Assembly (NCBI GenBank): GCA_947044405.1
Contig: CAMRHE010000167.1
Coordinates: forward strand, 2,959,001 to 3,023,000
Source of the DNA: Leptodactylus fallax
Taxonomy: Eukaryota > Chordata > Amphibia > Anura > Leptodactylidae
Direction: 5' to 3'
Length of the DNA stretch: 64,000 bases
Shown here: positions 44,225 to 58,140 of the stretch, piece after piece
Layout: every line of letters begins with the position of its first letter
How positions within the stretch are numbered: position 1 is the stretch's first letter
Notes under the pieces: generated by a model
Seen by the model: the letters and a program-made list of their open reading frames with translations, nothing else
The model's database searches: none
Told to the model about the DNA's origin: nothing
Made by a program: the position numbers and the translations under genes

Positions 44225-45105
44225 ATATACCACTCTCACCCCAGTCCCACAGGCCCGCTGCCTTGGGATAACCTTAGACTCTGACCTATCCTTCAAGTCG
44301 CATATTCAAACCCTCAACACCTCCTGTCGCCTCCAACTCAAGAACATCCACCGAATCCGCTCTTTCCTCACCCCTAAAACTACAAAGATGCTAGTCCACG
44401 CCCTGATAATCTCCCGCCTAGACTACTGTAACACCCTTCTCCATGGCCTCCCAGCTAACACCCTCGCCCCCCCTCCAGTCTACTTTAAACTGTGCTGCTC
44501 GCCTAATACATCTCTCCCCCCGTTCTTCATCGGACGCTCCCCTCTGCCAATCCCTACACTGGCTACCCGTTGCCCAGCGAATAGAGTTCAAATTACTGAT
44601 GCTAACATACAAAGCCATCCACAACCTGTCCCCTCCATATATCTCCGACCTAATCTCCCGCTACCTGCCCACACGTAACCTCCGATCCTGCAAAGACCTC
44701 CTACTCTGCTCTGCTCTTATCCGCTATTCACACAATTGACTCCAAGACTTCTCCCGGGCATCCCCCATACTCTGGAACTCATTACCAAGACACATAAGAC
44801 TGTCCCCCACAGTCACAAGCTTCAAGAAGGCCCTGAAGACTCACCTATTCAAGAAAGCCTACAACCTCCAATAACGCTACTGTCACCACACCACCACCTG
44901 AGCAGCCTCTACCCCCACCTTCTGTCTCTATCCCTCTTCCCTCATAGATTTTAAGCCCTTGCAGGCAGGGCCCTCTTTCCCACTGTACCAGTTGGTCTCT
45001 GTTAGCATTATCTGTTTTGTATATCTGGTGTACCGTATGTAAATCCGCAAATGTAAAGCACCATGGAATTAATCGTGCTATATAAATAAACAATAATAAT
45101 TATAA
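44225..45105 (+). pseudogene. L2-type LINE ORF2 3' part with 3' end
   Basis: Translation has ARCLGITLDSDLSFKSHIQT, LQLKNIHRIRSFLTPKTT and VHALIISRLDYCNTLLHGLP, then in another frame NCAARLIHLSPR, LCQSLHWLPVAQRIEFKLLM and YKAIHNLSPPYISDLI. These are the C-terminal RT blocks of CR1/L2-type LINEs. The tail AATCGTGCTATATAAATAAA and an (ATA)n tract near 45080-45105 is the L2-like 3' end. A frameshift near 44470 and a TGA at 44740 disable it. Confidence 0.9.
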
Positions 45106-45117
45106 TTAAAAAATACA

Positions 45118-45290
45118 ATGTGGGGCCACTATGGGGGGCTCAGGGGAGCATTTTATACTGTGTGGGTCCACTGTGAAGCATTATATACCATGTTGGGAAA
45201 ATGTAGAGGGCTCAGGGGAGCATTTTATACTGTGGAGCATTATATACCATGTAGAGCATTATACTGTGGGGGGAGGGGGGCTCAAAATTC
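45118..45290. repeat. Minisatellite continuation after the LINE
   Basis: Units such as GGAGCATTTTATACTGTGTG and GAGCATTATACTGTGGGG continue the array cut by the LINE at 44225-45105. Confidence 0.85.
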
Positions 45291-45599
45291 CTGCTGGCAG
45301 CCCTGTGTGCTATGTCTGCATCACAGCTCCCTCACTATATTCTTGCACATTCATGTAGTGCTCCACGGCCATGTCATTCCCCATACAGTACTGTGCATGA
45401 ACCGGCCATGGAGTTATTGGGGCCTGCACAGTACTATAGGGGCTGACTAGACTGAGAACATACTGAGTAACGCCAGATAGTCAGCACATATGTAAGACTT
45501 CAGTGAAGGAGCCGTGGTTTAGGCTATTAGCAGGAAGCTGTTGGGTGGGGCCCCAGAACAGGTTCCTCTGGTGGGCCTAAGGCCCTTCAGTCCGACACT

Positions 45600-46110
45600 G
45601 TATAATGGAGAACTATTATATATAAGGGTGGGTTACTATATATAATTGGGAAACTTAAATATGAGGGGGCTATTTTAAGGGAGAACTATTATTTATAAGA
45701 CGGGCTATTATTTATAAGGGGGAAACTATTATATATAAGGCATCCATTATAAGGGGGAGCTATTATTTATAAGAGGGGAATTATTTATAAGGGGGATATA
45801 ATTGTTAAGTGGGCTTATTTATAAAAGGCGCTATTAGTGATAATGGGGACTATTATTTATAAGGGTAACTATTATTTATGAGGGGGCTATTATTAATAAG
45901 GAAGCAGTATTATTTTTACAGGGTGACTTACTGATAAGGGGGAATATTACTGATACAGTGCACTAAGGACGCTATTACTGATATGGGTGTAATATTATTT
46001 ATAAGCAGGGACTATTATTTATAAGGAGACCCTATAATAACTGATGAATGGGTGCAAAAATCTATTAGGTGGTACAAAGGTGCTCATTTGAATTGTGTGT
46101 GGTAAAATGG
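45600..46110. repeat. Degenerate AT-rich tandem array
   Basis: Repeated GGGG(A/G)ACTATTATTTATAAG-type units of roughly 20-30 bp, with much length variation. Non-coding. Confidence 0.85.
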
Positions 46111-46355
46111 GGCTTCTTATTACTTATTTGTTGGTAAAAAGGAGGCATTATTATAGGGGCTGCCACTGCAAAACGATGGTGCTGTTTGCATATCAGTGTT
46201 TGGGGCACCGCTTTTAATTTTGCCCTGGGCCCCACTTTGTCTAAAACCGGCCCTGGCTACAAGTCCCTGTCTCACAGCAACATACTGTCCCATCCTTGCC
46301 AGTAAATCTGGCGAACACACGGGTGAAACTCGGTCATGTGAATCTAGCCTTAGAC

Positions 46356-46720
46356 TAAGTGAAGAGTTGCTGGAATCCATTTGAAGAAATCATTGCTGCC
46401 ATGGCATTGTTGAGGAAGGAAGAAAGGAAGCCATGATGGTCATATAAACAGAGATAACAGTAGTAATTTCAGCATACAATGGTCTTTTCTTGCAACATTG
46501 TAACTTAAACTGGACTCAGCATAATGTGCTTGTGTGTAGGGTACAACAACTCAGCATTGTCATTTCACTGGTAAAACCTCAGTATTGGTGAAATGCAAGC
46601 GCTGACTGGCTGACTAGTAGTGTCTCTTTTCTTTTCGTGTGCCAGGATGAGCAACTTCTCCAGTTCTTCTTGTGGTGCTGCTGTCATTTTTAGAAAATGA
46701 TTCCTCCATCTTTTATTTGA
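46356..46720. other. Probable 5' part of a Harbinger element; no clear gene
   Basis: Non-coding, but 46647-46690 (GCCAGGATGAGCAACTTCTC...) could be a short upstream exon, and CCATCTTTTATTTGACCTAG at 46707-46725 looks like a splice acceptor before the transposase block. No terminal inverted repeat identified. Confidence 0.35.
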
Positions 46721-46725
46721 CCTAG

Positions 46726-47002
46726 AGGTGATCCGGCTGAGGGCGAAGTGGAGAAGGCAGAGGCGATGGCAACGGCGACGCTACTGGGTCCATCCCATTA
46801 CATCCGCCCGCATGACAAGGGGAGTATATTCAAGCCTGTATGGAGAACTGCGACAACATACAGAGAAGTTCCACGATTATCTGCGTATGTCCATTCCCAG
46901 CTTTGATGAACTTCTTCGGCAGCTGTCAACCAGACTCCAGAGGCAGGACATCCACTTGAGGAGAAGCGTTTCACCAGAGGAGCGCTTGACAGTGACCCTT
47001 CG
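46726..47002 (+). pseudogene. PIF/Harbinger transposase, first block (N-terminal)
   Basis: Translation has RRRYWVHPITSARMTRGVYS, SLYGELRQHTEKFHDYLRMS and IPSFDELLRQLSTRLQ, ending RRSVSPEERLTVTLR. This is the N-terminal part of HARBI1-like transposases, which at this point continue with a 'YLATG' phrase. Here the coding stops at a consensus splice donor (CG|GTGAGT at 47003) and resumes at 48719. No ATG opens the frame: an in-frame TGA lies at 46698, and an acceptor-like CCTAG precedes it, so this may be an internal exon. Confidence 0.85.
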
Positions 47003-47041
47003 GTGAGTATCAACACTGTATTTCAAATGTGTGTGTGTGTG

Positions 47042-47075
<34 letters not shown>

Positions 47076-47085
47076 TGTATATATA

Positions 47086-48694
<1,609 letters not shown>

Positions 48695-48718
48695 TTACCT
48701 TGAAAAAAATAAAATTAA

Positions 48719-49603
48719 AGTATCTGGCAACAGGCAAGAGCTTCTCCTCCATGCACTTCCAGTTCCGCCTTGGCAAGTCGACCATCTCCTACATCGTCCG
48801 GGATACTTGCCAGGCCCTGTGGGATTTGCTGCGTGAAGAATTTATCCCACATCCATCTACCGAACAATGGAAGGACATTGCAGCAAAAGTTCTGGGAGGT
48901 GACACGTTTTCCAAACTGTGTAGGAGCAGTCGACGGAAAGCACATCCGTATCCAGAAACCTGCAAGGAGTGGCTCCCTGTTCTTCAACTACAAGAAGTAT
49001 TTTTCCATTGTGCTGATGGCCATTGCTGATGCCTAGTATCGATTTTTGGCTGTGGACATTGGGGCATACGGCCGCACCAACGACTCCAGAATCTTCAAGG
49101 ACTCTGACATGGGGCAGAGAATCTATTCTGGAAATTTCGGATTGCCAGCACCAAAGCCATTTCCTGGAACTGATGGACCTCCTATGCCGTTTGTGGTTGT
49201 TGGCGACGAGGACTTCCAGATGTGTGGAAACCTTCTGAAACCGTACTCCAGCCATGGACTCAACTTCCAGAAAAGAGTCTACAACTATAGACTATCAAGA
49301 GCCCGGAGACTTGTGGAGTGTGCGTTTGGGATACTCACTTCGAAATGGCAAATTTTTACCACTGCTATCCAGCTGAAGCCAGAACCTGTGGATGATGTTG
49401 TGAAAGCCTGTGTGGTCCTCCATAACTTCCTGCTGACAACGGAACTGTTGCCAGTTGACACCCAGGAACTGAAGTCTGGGTTACATGGTCTCGACGCATC
49501 TGGCCCATGATCTACAATAGCTGTCAGCCGCATGAGGGACAATTTTGCAGCTTTTTCTCTTTCCAACGCAGGTTGCGTGGACTGGCAGGATGGCAGAGTG
49601 TAA
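48719..49603 (+). pseudogene. PIF/Harbinger transposase, second block (DDE domain)
   Basis: YLATGKSFSSMHFQFRLGKS and STISYIVRDTCQALWDLL (helix-turn-helix region), then a shift near 48890 and NCVGAVDGKHIRIQKP (first Asp), SGSLFFNYKKYFSIVLMAIA, a TAG in frame near 49035, FLAVDIGAYGRTNDSRIF (second Asp region), PFVVVGDEDFQM, RVYNYRLSRARRLVECAFGI (Glu) and LHNFLLT. A TGA at 49508-49510 interrupts before the natural C-terminus CVDWQDGRV with TAA at 49601. TGA here is likely CGA changed at CpG. DDE_Tnp_4 type. The size fits a ~390-residue family member with the first block. Confidence 0.92.
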
Positions 49604-50130
49604 GTTTTTTCCTTTGAATTTTTTTTTTTAAAGTTTTTTTGGACAGTCAAATGTGCTGAAAAGTCTCGATGATTAAAGTCCTAAGCATTGAAAATGAGAG
49701 ACTTTATTACTCAGCATACCTTTAAAGAAAGCGTGTTTGTTCATCCTTTTGGCTCTGTTTGTAATTTTGTGGATAAAAAAAACACATTTGTTTTAATAAA
49801 AAAAACTTTATTAAAATATTTTATTGTATATTAATTTTTCTTCAAAAATCACTGTCATGAAAAACCAATTTAGTCAAACATATAGTGAAACAGTAGAGGT
49901 AGATTTTTAGACTGACTGGTGGAGGTACAGGGCATAGGAGTGCAAAACATTTTTTTTTTTTTTGGTGTTTGAACACCTTTTTTATATTTTTTTGGTGATG
50001 AACTTTTTTTTTTTTCCCTCGTACTTTCTGAGCATGCTCAGAAAAAAAAAGGATATAAAATAACAGACAATAGCAACTGACACTACTGACGGACACCAAC
50101 GGTAGTGTGAACGCCCCCGTAGTTGTTTTC
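49604..50130. other. Harbinger 3' flank; terminal repeat not certain
   Basis: AT-rich, with AATAAA-like strings near 49795 and T runs at 49951, 50007. ACCAACGGTAGTGTGAACGC at 50095-50114 looks like an MITE or Harbinger end, but a left partner is not found. Confidence 0.4.
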
Positions 50131-52520
50131 TATAATATTAATTTTTCAATATTTTTGTGACATTTTGGGATCTTTGGAACCAATTACTAGTTTTCCATAG
50201 AGTTATGGTCTCAGGTTACAATGTTTTCAACTTATAATGGTTGCATCCAATTAATACTGATCAAATTAATTCAATTAATATTGTATCTTGTGGGATCACT
50301 GTATATGTGTATGTGTTCGGCAACTCTATTTATAAGAATTGCAGTACAATATATTGTTATCAATCTATCATTTTATCTTATTTTATTATTAGAGTTGTCA
50401 CACCATTCACCCTAAGTCTTTGCATCTTTATCTGTAAGCAGATAGAGCGACTGATGCTGGGGGAACCCTGTCCATCTACTTCCGTTCCCATTTACTCTAA
50501 TGTAAAAAACATGATGGAAGCTTTCTTATGTGTTTTTTTTTTTTACTTTTCTGCTGTAAGAGAAAGTCCTGAATGTAGCTGCTGGAAGATATAATTAAAT
50601 GTGTTTATGTTTATGGGCCCATCGGCTGCATTATCAAATAATAAAATAGTCGGAACACCCCTTTAAGTCCAATGCTCTGATCCTATGAGAGATGAGAACA
50701 CACTTCACTAATGGTAGTATGAACATACCCTAACTATGAAACAGCTAAATATAGTGCTTACAACTAAAGATATAAATCACATCTGTTTGGTCAGGCTTAT
50801 CACGTGACCTGATCACAATGTAGTGTGCGGAGGTGGAGAACAATAACACCTTTTATCCTTCCCGCTCTGTTCCTCAGATTAGCACTATATAAATAAAGTT
50901 ATTATTATTATTATTATTAAAGATATTGCAAGGACTTATAAAGCATGGATTGATAACTGTGCAATTATTATGTAAAGAGCTGTGAAACACACACACCCTT
51001 ACAGTATATCTATGGATGAGTAAGCTGGCTGACAATAAATATACCAATATTGCAACTCAAAGAATAGCAAATGTGCCTAACTATGCATAGAGATGTGTGC
51101 TTCCTTGCAGTCTCGTAGGCTGGACAGATAAGTCTATAAAAGTTAAACAGTTTTCCTAAAAACAATATAATTTATATGGATCTATGTGCAGCCACCCAGT
51201 TGGGGTGTAGACTGCAGCTTGTGAAATTGTGTTGAATTGATTTCACAAGACATTGGGAGTTGTTAACCAAAGATATCAGTTAAGTGAGATCAATTAAGTG
51301 AGGATACATTTGTACATAACCTGTCACCAAAGTTCTGCATAGCTAGGTAATATACCACTCGGGGAGAGCTTGGTGACAACATCTGCAGAGTTGCAGTTGC
51401 ACTTGTAGCTGTTCCTGTTGTAGCATTTCAAAAACAGGGTGGAAAAAAAACATAAAATGAAAACAGCTACACAGAATGTTAACAACTTGACAGAAGAGAA
51501 TAATTCAATGAGTTCTATTTGGTTTTAGGTGGAAATGCTCTTTTTACATTAGGATATTACTTTGTGAGTTGTTCTTCTTTATTAGTGCGATATTTTCTAG
51601 TCTCCTTCCTGTCCTGCTTAACAATTTTATGTGGGAAGCTATTACAAATATCCATTACCAATTTTGTTAAGTAGTACTCTGTGACATTACTCTGGTGCCT
51701 GCCACCTTTTACACGCAATGTTTCAGAGAGAATGTCAATCCAATAATGCATTTCTGATTAAATTATATTTTAAGGGATGGTCATTGTACTTCTGCAATAT
51801 TTCATTAACTGTATTATTGAACAGAAGGCCAGTAATGTTATATTTAGATTTAACTGCAACTAAATGTACAAAATCTAAAGCTTGTAATGTTTTTTTTTTT
51901 CATCTTTTGTTGTGTTATACAGTAAGTACATTTCGCTTTTGTACTATTTTAACTTTCTACCTGTTTGATTATTTTTATCCAGCACAATTGTTCTTTGGCT
52001 TGTGGTCAGTGGATATGATTTATGGCTATGCGCTACCTGGTTGTCACTTATGTATATATAACAAGAAACAAACATAGGGCACAAGACTAACATGCTCAGA
52101 TTATTTGTTGTCTGTAGTTAAGATCTGGAGACAAAACAAAAAAAAAAATCCATGTGTGGTAGTCTCTATCTACAGTATATCCTAATAAAAGACATTACAT
52201 GGGGTCCCAGAAGTAAAAGTCACTTATCACTTCTGTAGTGACAGAGAGGTATTAATGTATTTTAAGTAAACAGAAAAGTTTAAAGTAGACCTAATTTGGT
52301 GTCTCGTCTGTATTTTTGGGGTCTTTTTATTTTCCCATGAATGCCTTTTGAAAATACTGTACATTTTCTCACTCTATGCTTGCTGAACCTTCCTATTGTG
52401 ATAGTGGTACTGTGCACAGCACTCTGAACCCACCAGCTTTCTCATTTTTTTGCTCCCTCTCACAGCTTTCTGCCTCACACACTCAAGACAATTTACACCA
52501 GCATTCCCCTCTTCCAGGCT
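50131..52520. other. No gene seen; one LINE tail
   Basis: About 2.4 kb of AT-rich non-coding DNA. At 50878-50922, AGCACTATATAAATAAAG followed by (TTA)n is a solitary L2-type 3' tail. ORFs up to 119 codons lack domains. Confidence 0.55.
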
Positions 52521-52529
52521 GGTATTAGT

Positions 52530-52920
52530 TTCCCTATAAAGAAACCATGCCCCCTTTGTGCTTCAAACAGTGCTACTGTCCATTTTGTGCTCCACTATGT
52601 AGTAGTGCCCCCACATAGTAAAAATTACCCCATTGTACCACCACAAAATTATAATGCCCCACACAGATAGCTGCCTCTTTTTGTTCCTACACAGTAGCAA
52701 CCTCCCTTTATACTCTCTAAAAGCTAATAGTGCCACAAAGTAAAAATTCCCCTTTGTGCCCTAACAAGTAATAATGCTCTTTTGTACCACACACAAGTAT
52801 TAGAGTATTAAGGCACCCTACAGGAAATAGTGAACCCATAGGTAATAGCGCCCTCTTTGTGCCCGCAAAAGTTATAGTGCCCTCTAAAAGTAATAGTGCC
52901 CCCTCAAGTTCCTCTGGGCC
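52530..52920. repeat. Degenerate ATAGTGCCCC-type tandem array
   Basis: Loosely repeated phrases AATAGTGCCCCCT, TTTGTGCCC, AGTAATAATGC at roughly 30-bp spacing. They look like decayed, inverse-oriented units of the minisatellite family near 41.6 kb. Period and relation are judged by eye. Confidence 0.6.
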
Positions 52921-53189
52921 AGCCCACTGATTTTTCATGACTGCACTGTTTTTAACCAAGTGCTTCCTTACACAATTCGACTGTGATGCATGGCAGCATG
53001 TGCATATTAAGTTTTTCTCCCCTGTCTTCTCCACTTCAATACTTCAAAAACAGTGGCGCCAAAAATAGGAGACTGGGAGGAGGATTCAAGATGCACAAAC
53101 TGCTTCAAACCCTGCTGAGGAATAAGGAAGTACTTAGTGAAATAACAGTGATAATCCTTAGCATGGCAAATGAGGGCAAAACATTCTTT

Positions 53190-53540
53190 TCTTGACTCTT
53201 GCAATTCCCTACCAGTCAGTCTGCCACTTACTAATCTCTCCCCTCTACAATCTGTCCTGAAGGCAGCACCAGACTCATCTTTCTGTCCAGCAGCTACACG
53301 GATGCATCTACCTTGTGCCAGTCACTGCACTGGTTACCCATCCATCTCAGAATACAATTTAAACTTCTTATACTCATCCACAAATCCTTCCATAGTGCTG
53401 CATCTCCCTACATCTCCTCCCTTGTCTCTACCACCCCACTCATCCTCTCTGTTCTGCCAATGACCTTAAACTTGTATCCTCTGTTATCTGAATATCCCAC
53501 TTCTATCTCTAGGAGTTCACTGGAGTGCTCTAGCCCTGAC
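53190..53540 (+). pseudogene. L2-type LINE fragment
   Basis: Blocks RLIFLSS-like, TLCQSLHWLPIHLRIQFKLL, ILIHKSFHS and YISSLVSTT match the C-terminal block of the LINE at 44225-45105 (CQSLHWLPVAQRIEFKLL). Different frames and no 3' end. Confidence 0.8.
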
Positions 53541-53559
53541 TAGGTCGAACCGGTGAAGA

Positions 53560-53730
53560 TTTATTTTGGGTTCAGTTCAAGGATTTGTTTAGGGCTGCAT
53601 AAGTTTGTAACGTCTTTTTTTCTAAACTGAATAACCCCAAATTTTTTAATCTATTGTTATACTCCAATCCACCCATTCCCCTAATAATCTTGGTCGCCTT
53701 TCTCTGCACCCTCTCTAGCATGTGCAGTTC
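53560..53730 (-). repeat. CR1-type LINE 3' region fragment
   Basis: TAAACTGAATAACCCCAAAT and GGTCGCCTTTCTCTGCACCC are phrases typical of CR1-like 3' regions. The orientation is uncertain. No coding part. Confidence 0.45.
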
Positions 53731-54300
53731 CATGTGTGGTTCACCTTACACCCTTGAAATGAAGGAAGGGGAGTTTGAAGCAACTGTTTGTCCTTGTGAA
53801 GTTGGGGTGGAAAATGGTCCAGTGAGGATAAACTGGAGGAGGTGGATGGGCCCTGCCTGCTGTTGGAACTGGGCCTGCACAAATGGGTTGGTGCCAGTAG
53901 TAGCACTTAGCCATATTGTTTTGGCACAATGTTCTTTTTTCTTATTTTTTTTTTTTATAGGAAAGTTAGGAAAGAAATAAGATTCATCACTCAAAGGGTT
54001 ACTGGCCAGGGTTACCTGATTATGTCAGTTTGGTCTGATAAAGAAGCATATGCTTTGAAACACGTAACCTTTTATTTGATTTTTTGGAACAATAAAGAGA
54101 CTGTTTTTAATGTCTTTTTCTGGTTATCCTATCAGGAAATTCAAAACATGGCTGGGAGGGAGCACAGACATATCTGGTTCAATTTTTTCCTTGTTGTGGG
54201 AAATTTGTACGTCTTCTATTAAAACACCCCTGACCTATCCATTGGCCTTGGGACCTGAGGACAGCATTGCAGCACCCCAAAACTACATATGAGGCACATC
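53731..54300. repeat. Unclassified interspersed repeat with GAAACACG motif
   Basis: A poly-T tract (53936-53958), then GTCTGATAAAGAAGCATATG and CTTTGAAACACGTAACC, then GGAACAATAAAGAGACTG. The AAGC...GAAAC block resembles that at 728-752. Class unknown. Confidence 0.4.
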
Positions 54301-57300
54301 AGTCGTTGTGTCACAGACAACACAATAAGGTATTATTCCACCTACAGTATATGGGTTACCACTTTGGGTTGCACTGAAACAAATGCATTTAAGGTTCTGC
54401 ACAAGGGAGCACTCTGTTGTATTTTTCTCTTTCAATTTCCCAAATTCTGGCCAGAGAAAATTACAGTAAAACACAGAGGGGCTAATTTATCAAAAGTTGT
54501 GAATTGGCGCCTCCCTTGCTGAAATATTGCCTTTTATGTCAATATGCAAATGAGCTCTTTGGAACAGCAGCAACACCCTCATTGTTCTAATGAGTTAAGT
54601 AGCAACACCCTCATTGTGCCAAAGAGCTTATTTGTTTATTGACAAAAAATGGTGATATCTTGGCAATGGAGACACCGATCCAAAAGGGAAAACTCTGTTT
54701 GATTCAGGTGATCCTAACCTATCTATCTGTGCAGTTTGATTGATATGCTGGATTCTGGTGACAGACTCACTTTAAGACTAAATGCTTTATGTTTATACTA
54801 TCTAAAAGTTAGAGAGGATTATTAAATGTGCTCTAATATCCTTATCCTAGGCATATGATTCCCTAGGTGTATAATCCTTTACAGGTTGACACTATTGTGA
54901 TTTCCAGGGCCACCACAGCCAAAGATGGAATTGTACTCCTATTGTATATATGCCCACGTAAATCAAATGCCCTGTGGACATACTCTTGTAGGTGATTTTT
55001 TAATGTCTGTTTCTTCATAACACTATATACAAGTTGTGATATTTCTACTGACTTGTCTATTAATTGAATCCCCATCAGTCTCACTGCACCATTTATCTTT
55101 GTGTGATGTCTGCATATATCTGTGTTCTTTTATACAAAAGAAAACCATTTCAGAATATGTTATTTATTACCTAAAGACCTTGTTATGAGACTCTCCTAAT
55201 TACTCATATTAAACAAACTCATGTACCAGCACAGTCTGTCCTAAAATGCTTAGTGAATTATCAATGGCTTTCCATTTATTGATTTAGCCATTGGCCATTG
55301 TAGCAGAAACATAATTTGTATGCAGCCTAGGTCCTGGAGCTGTGCACGCTTGATGAGAGGATCATTCGTTAAGACTGCATAGAAATATAAGTACTGAGCA
55401 GTGCAGAATATGCCAGGAACAGCTCATATAAATATTACATAGAAGTAAAGAGCCATGCAAAGCCATGTGCTTTGTCAGTGTGCTAGCCATATCTTTCACG
55501 GCTAGCACACTGATGCATTATTTTCTTTGGCCCCATACACATGTCCGTGTATTATAGCAGGTCCGTGCATGGGGCCATGAGCAAGTCCTATACCTATCTG
55601 TTTTGAAGCCCGAGCTAACTGAAGGAAATCAATGGGTCCGTGAAGTCAGGGGCGGCACACAGATGTCATCCAAATGCCTCCTGTTCCTTTTTACTATGCA
55701 CCTGGCACATGCACATATTCGTGTTCTTGTAGTCTAAGACAGTGTGTTGATCAGGGGCATAGCTAGGGCTGCTGAGCTATCAGTGACAAGTGACCCTTGT
55801 CCTTGAGGAGGCCCAGCAACCTCTGTGCCATGCAAGAACACTCTAATATTATATATAGCACATGGCAGTTCTTGAGCCTTATTTTACACTTGGGAAACAA
55901 GAGCTTCATGTTACTGCATGCATATGGTGTTGATGTCATTATTACTTGTAATAATCACCAAATATATAATACCCAACTGTACATACAGTTTATATTGTTT
56001 TCATAGATAAAATAATGTATAGACAATTGTTAGGAGTTGAGAGTGCATAGGAAAGACTTGATTTTTGAATAATTCAATTACCAAATAAAAATAAGATTGA
56101 TGCCTCGCATTGCACAAAGCCTGTAATTTTTTGTTGTTGCAGAATTTGTGTGATTTTTTTTTGAGCAAAGCTTGGAGTGGACTCAAGCAAATTAATAAAG
56201 GTATTTGCATATAATTAATTCCATCAGTTTCCTAATTAGGGTAATGGTCTTACAGCTAAACCTTACTAGTTATCCTATCACAATATTTTATCAGATTAGG
56301 CTACCCCACTGAAATACCAGCAAGAGCATTGCCAGATGGAGAATAAAGTCTATGAATAAATTAAAGGGGTACTCTCATCTTAGCCTTTTATGGCTGAGAA
56401 GAGAATACCTGTATCTGTGTCTCTGCAACCATGAGGTTGCAGGTGTTATGGAAACAGCCAAACACAGCTTTTCTGCTTTTGTAAGTCCCATAGAGGTAAA
56501 CAGGAGCAACAGAAACAGTTTAGTACAGCAATCTACACTGTTTCCAAAACTCCTTGGCTCGCTGTACTATGCTGTTTCTGTACATGGAAATAAGGCTCTT
56601 AGCACAAACTTTGATCAAATTGTGTGAGCCTATCTGCCAGTAACAAGGCAGCCTTTTTAGATGAGACCCTACACTGCAAAGACTCACCTCTGTGTGAGAT
56701 ATTGTAGCTCAGACCAACACCAAAGGCTATAATCAGAAGACTGTTAATAAAAACTGCTGTGAAAATGAACAAAACGGTTCATTTTTACACAGCCATTTTG
56801 CATCCATCTGGGGCCTGTTTTCACAAATTCCTCATAAACTTGAATCTATTGATGGGTCTATGAAAATGGACAAAAATAAAACATGTCTGTCAAAAAAGAC
56901 TGGCATAAATGATCCCTGAAATCTACACTAGCTACAAGTTGGCATAGATTTCAGTGCAGGCACACAGCTCGACAGAGGCTGCGACTGATTTATGAGAAGA
57001 ATTTTTTTGTCAGGTTGCTCTTGTTGTTAGTCCATGTCACCTACAGTTGGTGACAGAGAATACGGTGACATCAAACCTTACATCTGTAAGTAATGCTCTA
57101 TAAAATAAAAATCTTTTTTTGTTTTCACAGAAATTAACAATTTTTTGTTATCTGCCTCTAATTCTGGTTTGAGAAGAGTGGATAGCATGTGGTCACTGAG
57201 AATATGAAGTAATGGTACGGTATAGAAACTATATAATAAATAAAACAAATAAATGACACAATATGTATACCAATAAGTAGTTTATTTCACTAAACTAAAA

Positions 57301-57624
57301 TGTAATAAATATTGGTAGAAATTTATGAAAATGTCTAAAATAAAAGCTTTTTTTGTTGCCCATAGCTACCAATCACAGCACAACTTTAGTTATAAAATCT
57401 GTGCTACGATTGGCTATGATATGGTACAAAGACAGTTTTTGTTTTAGACAGACTTGTAAATCTCCGCCATTATGTTGCACAGTGTGCTTTTAAAAAACCT
57501 GGAAATTTTCATTATCACATATGACATTTCATACTACCTATTTAGGATCTCATTTGTTGCTAAACAATTTTTCTACTAGTTTTTAAGTACATATTTTGGA
57601 TGTTATTTAGTGAATCATAGAATT
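54301..57624. other. No gene seen
   Basis: About 3.3 kb without recognised genes. It includes a perfect 13-bp-arm stem-loop at 55476-55512 (CAGTGTGCTAGCC / GGCTAGCACACTG, 11-base loop) and MITE-like GGCCCCATACACATGTCCGT near 55530. Short ORFs lack domains. Confidence 0.55.
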
Positions 57625-57850
57625 GTACAGCCCAGCATTTCCTTTGTTAAAAAAATAGCTTTTATTGAAAATACATTAAAAAACCATACCAGCAGCTTCA
57701 GCACGTAACTCAGGCATCACCATGCTCCATGTTATGAACATATAAACAGCATGGTGATGCCTCCATTACATGCTGAAGCTGCTGTTATGATTTTTAAGGT
57801 ATTTTTAATAAAAGCAAAGCTTTTAACAAAGGGAGTGCTGGACTATATAA
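57625..57850. repeat. Foldback MITE, arms ~90 bp
   Basis: The left arm (CAGCATTTCCTTTGTTAAAA, CTTCAGCACGTAACTCAGGC, ATCACCATGCT) is inverted as the right arm (AGCATGGTGATGCCT, CATGCTGAAGCTGC, GCTTTTAACAAAGGGAGTGC). Outermost bases TACAGCCCAGCA / TGCTGGACTATA suggest TA targets of Tc1/mariner MITEs. Non-coding. Confidence 0.9.
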
Positions 57851-58140
57851 TCTAATTCTTTTGATCAACTTGCTCACCAGCACTTCGGATTGGGACTGAC
57901 CCCTTCAGCGGAAACATTGGTGAGCGCTGTATTATTATTTTAGTCAATCCCTTCATTGTACTGAAAGCTAGTAAAAGTATATACTGGTATAGTCTATATC
58001 CTGACAGAAAGATGCATCTGCCTGTCAGATCCAAACTAACAGCTGAAATAATACTACTTGTCTTTGGCATAAAGTGAATCTTTCTTAATCAGAAACATAT
58101 CTTTCTCGATGTTCTTTCTGCTGTACTTTGCATAAATCAT
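57851..58140. other. No gene seen
   Basis: Short non-coding stretch before the low-complexity tract; CCTTCAGCGGAAACATTGGT is a phrase of unclear origin. Confidence 0.45.

Larger units (their letters stand above)
42397..46255. mobile_element. Non-autonomous hAT element, 3.86 kb, filled with tandem arrays
   Basis: Left end CAGGGCCAGCGTTAGG, right end inverted CAGGGCCGGTTTTAGAC. Flanks GCTACGAG (42389-42396) and GCTACAAG (46256-46263) form an 8-bp target duplication with one change, the hAT hallmark. Inside: a CpG-rich block (42540-42740), a ~60-bp tandem array (42840-44220), an L2 LINE insertion (44225-45105), more array (45118-45290) and an ATTATTTATAAGGGGG array (45600-46040). No hAT transposase is found. 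Confidence 0.88.
42290..46355. repeat. MITE split by the hAT element at 42397-46255
   Basis: Pieces at about 42290-42396 (CGTAAATGCATTTTTCTCTG, CTATGGTGCTACGAG) and 46256-46355 (CAACATACTGTCCC, GTCATGTGAATCTAGCCTTA) read as one non-coding MITE when the hAT and one 8-bp duplication are removed. The right end resembles the 'TAAGG...' families in this window. Confidence 0.55.

Noticed and set aside
43154..44678. Overlapping open frames of 229-309 codons
   Set aside because: They lie on a ~60-bp tandem array whose stop-free units keep all frames open. The products are repeats of one peptide, and the third frame runs into an unrelated LINE.
52717..53034. 105-codon minus-strand frame as a host gene
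   Set aside because: The peptide pattern comes from a degenerate tandem array (ATAGTGCCCC units); no domain is recognisable.
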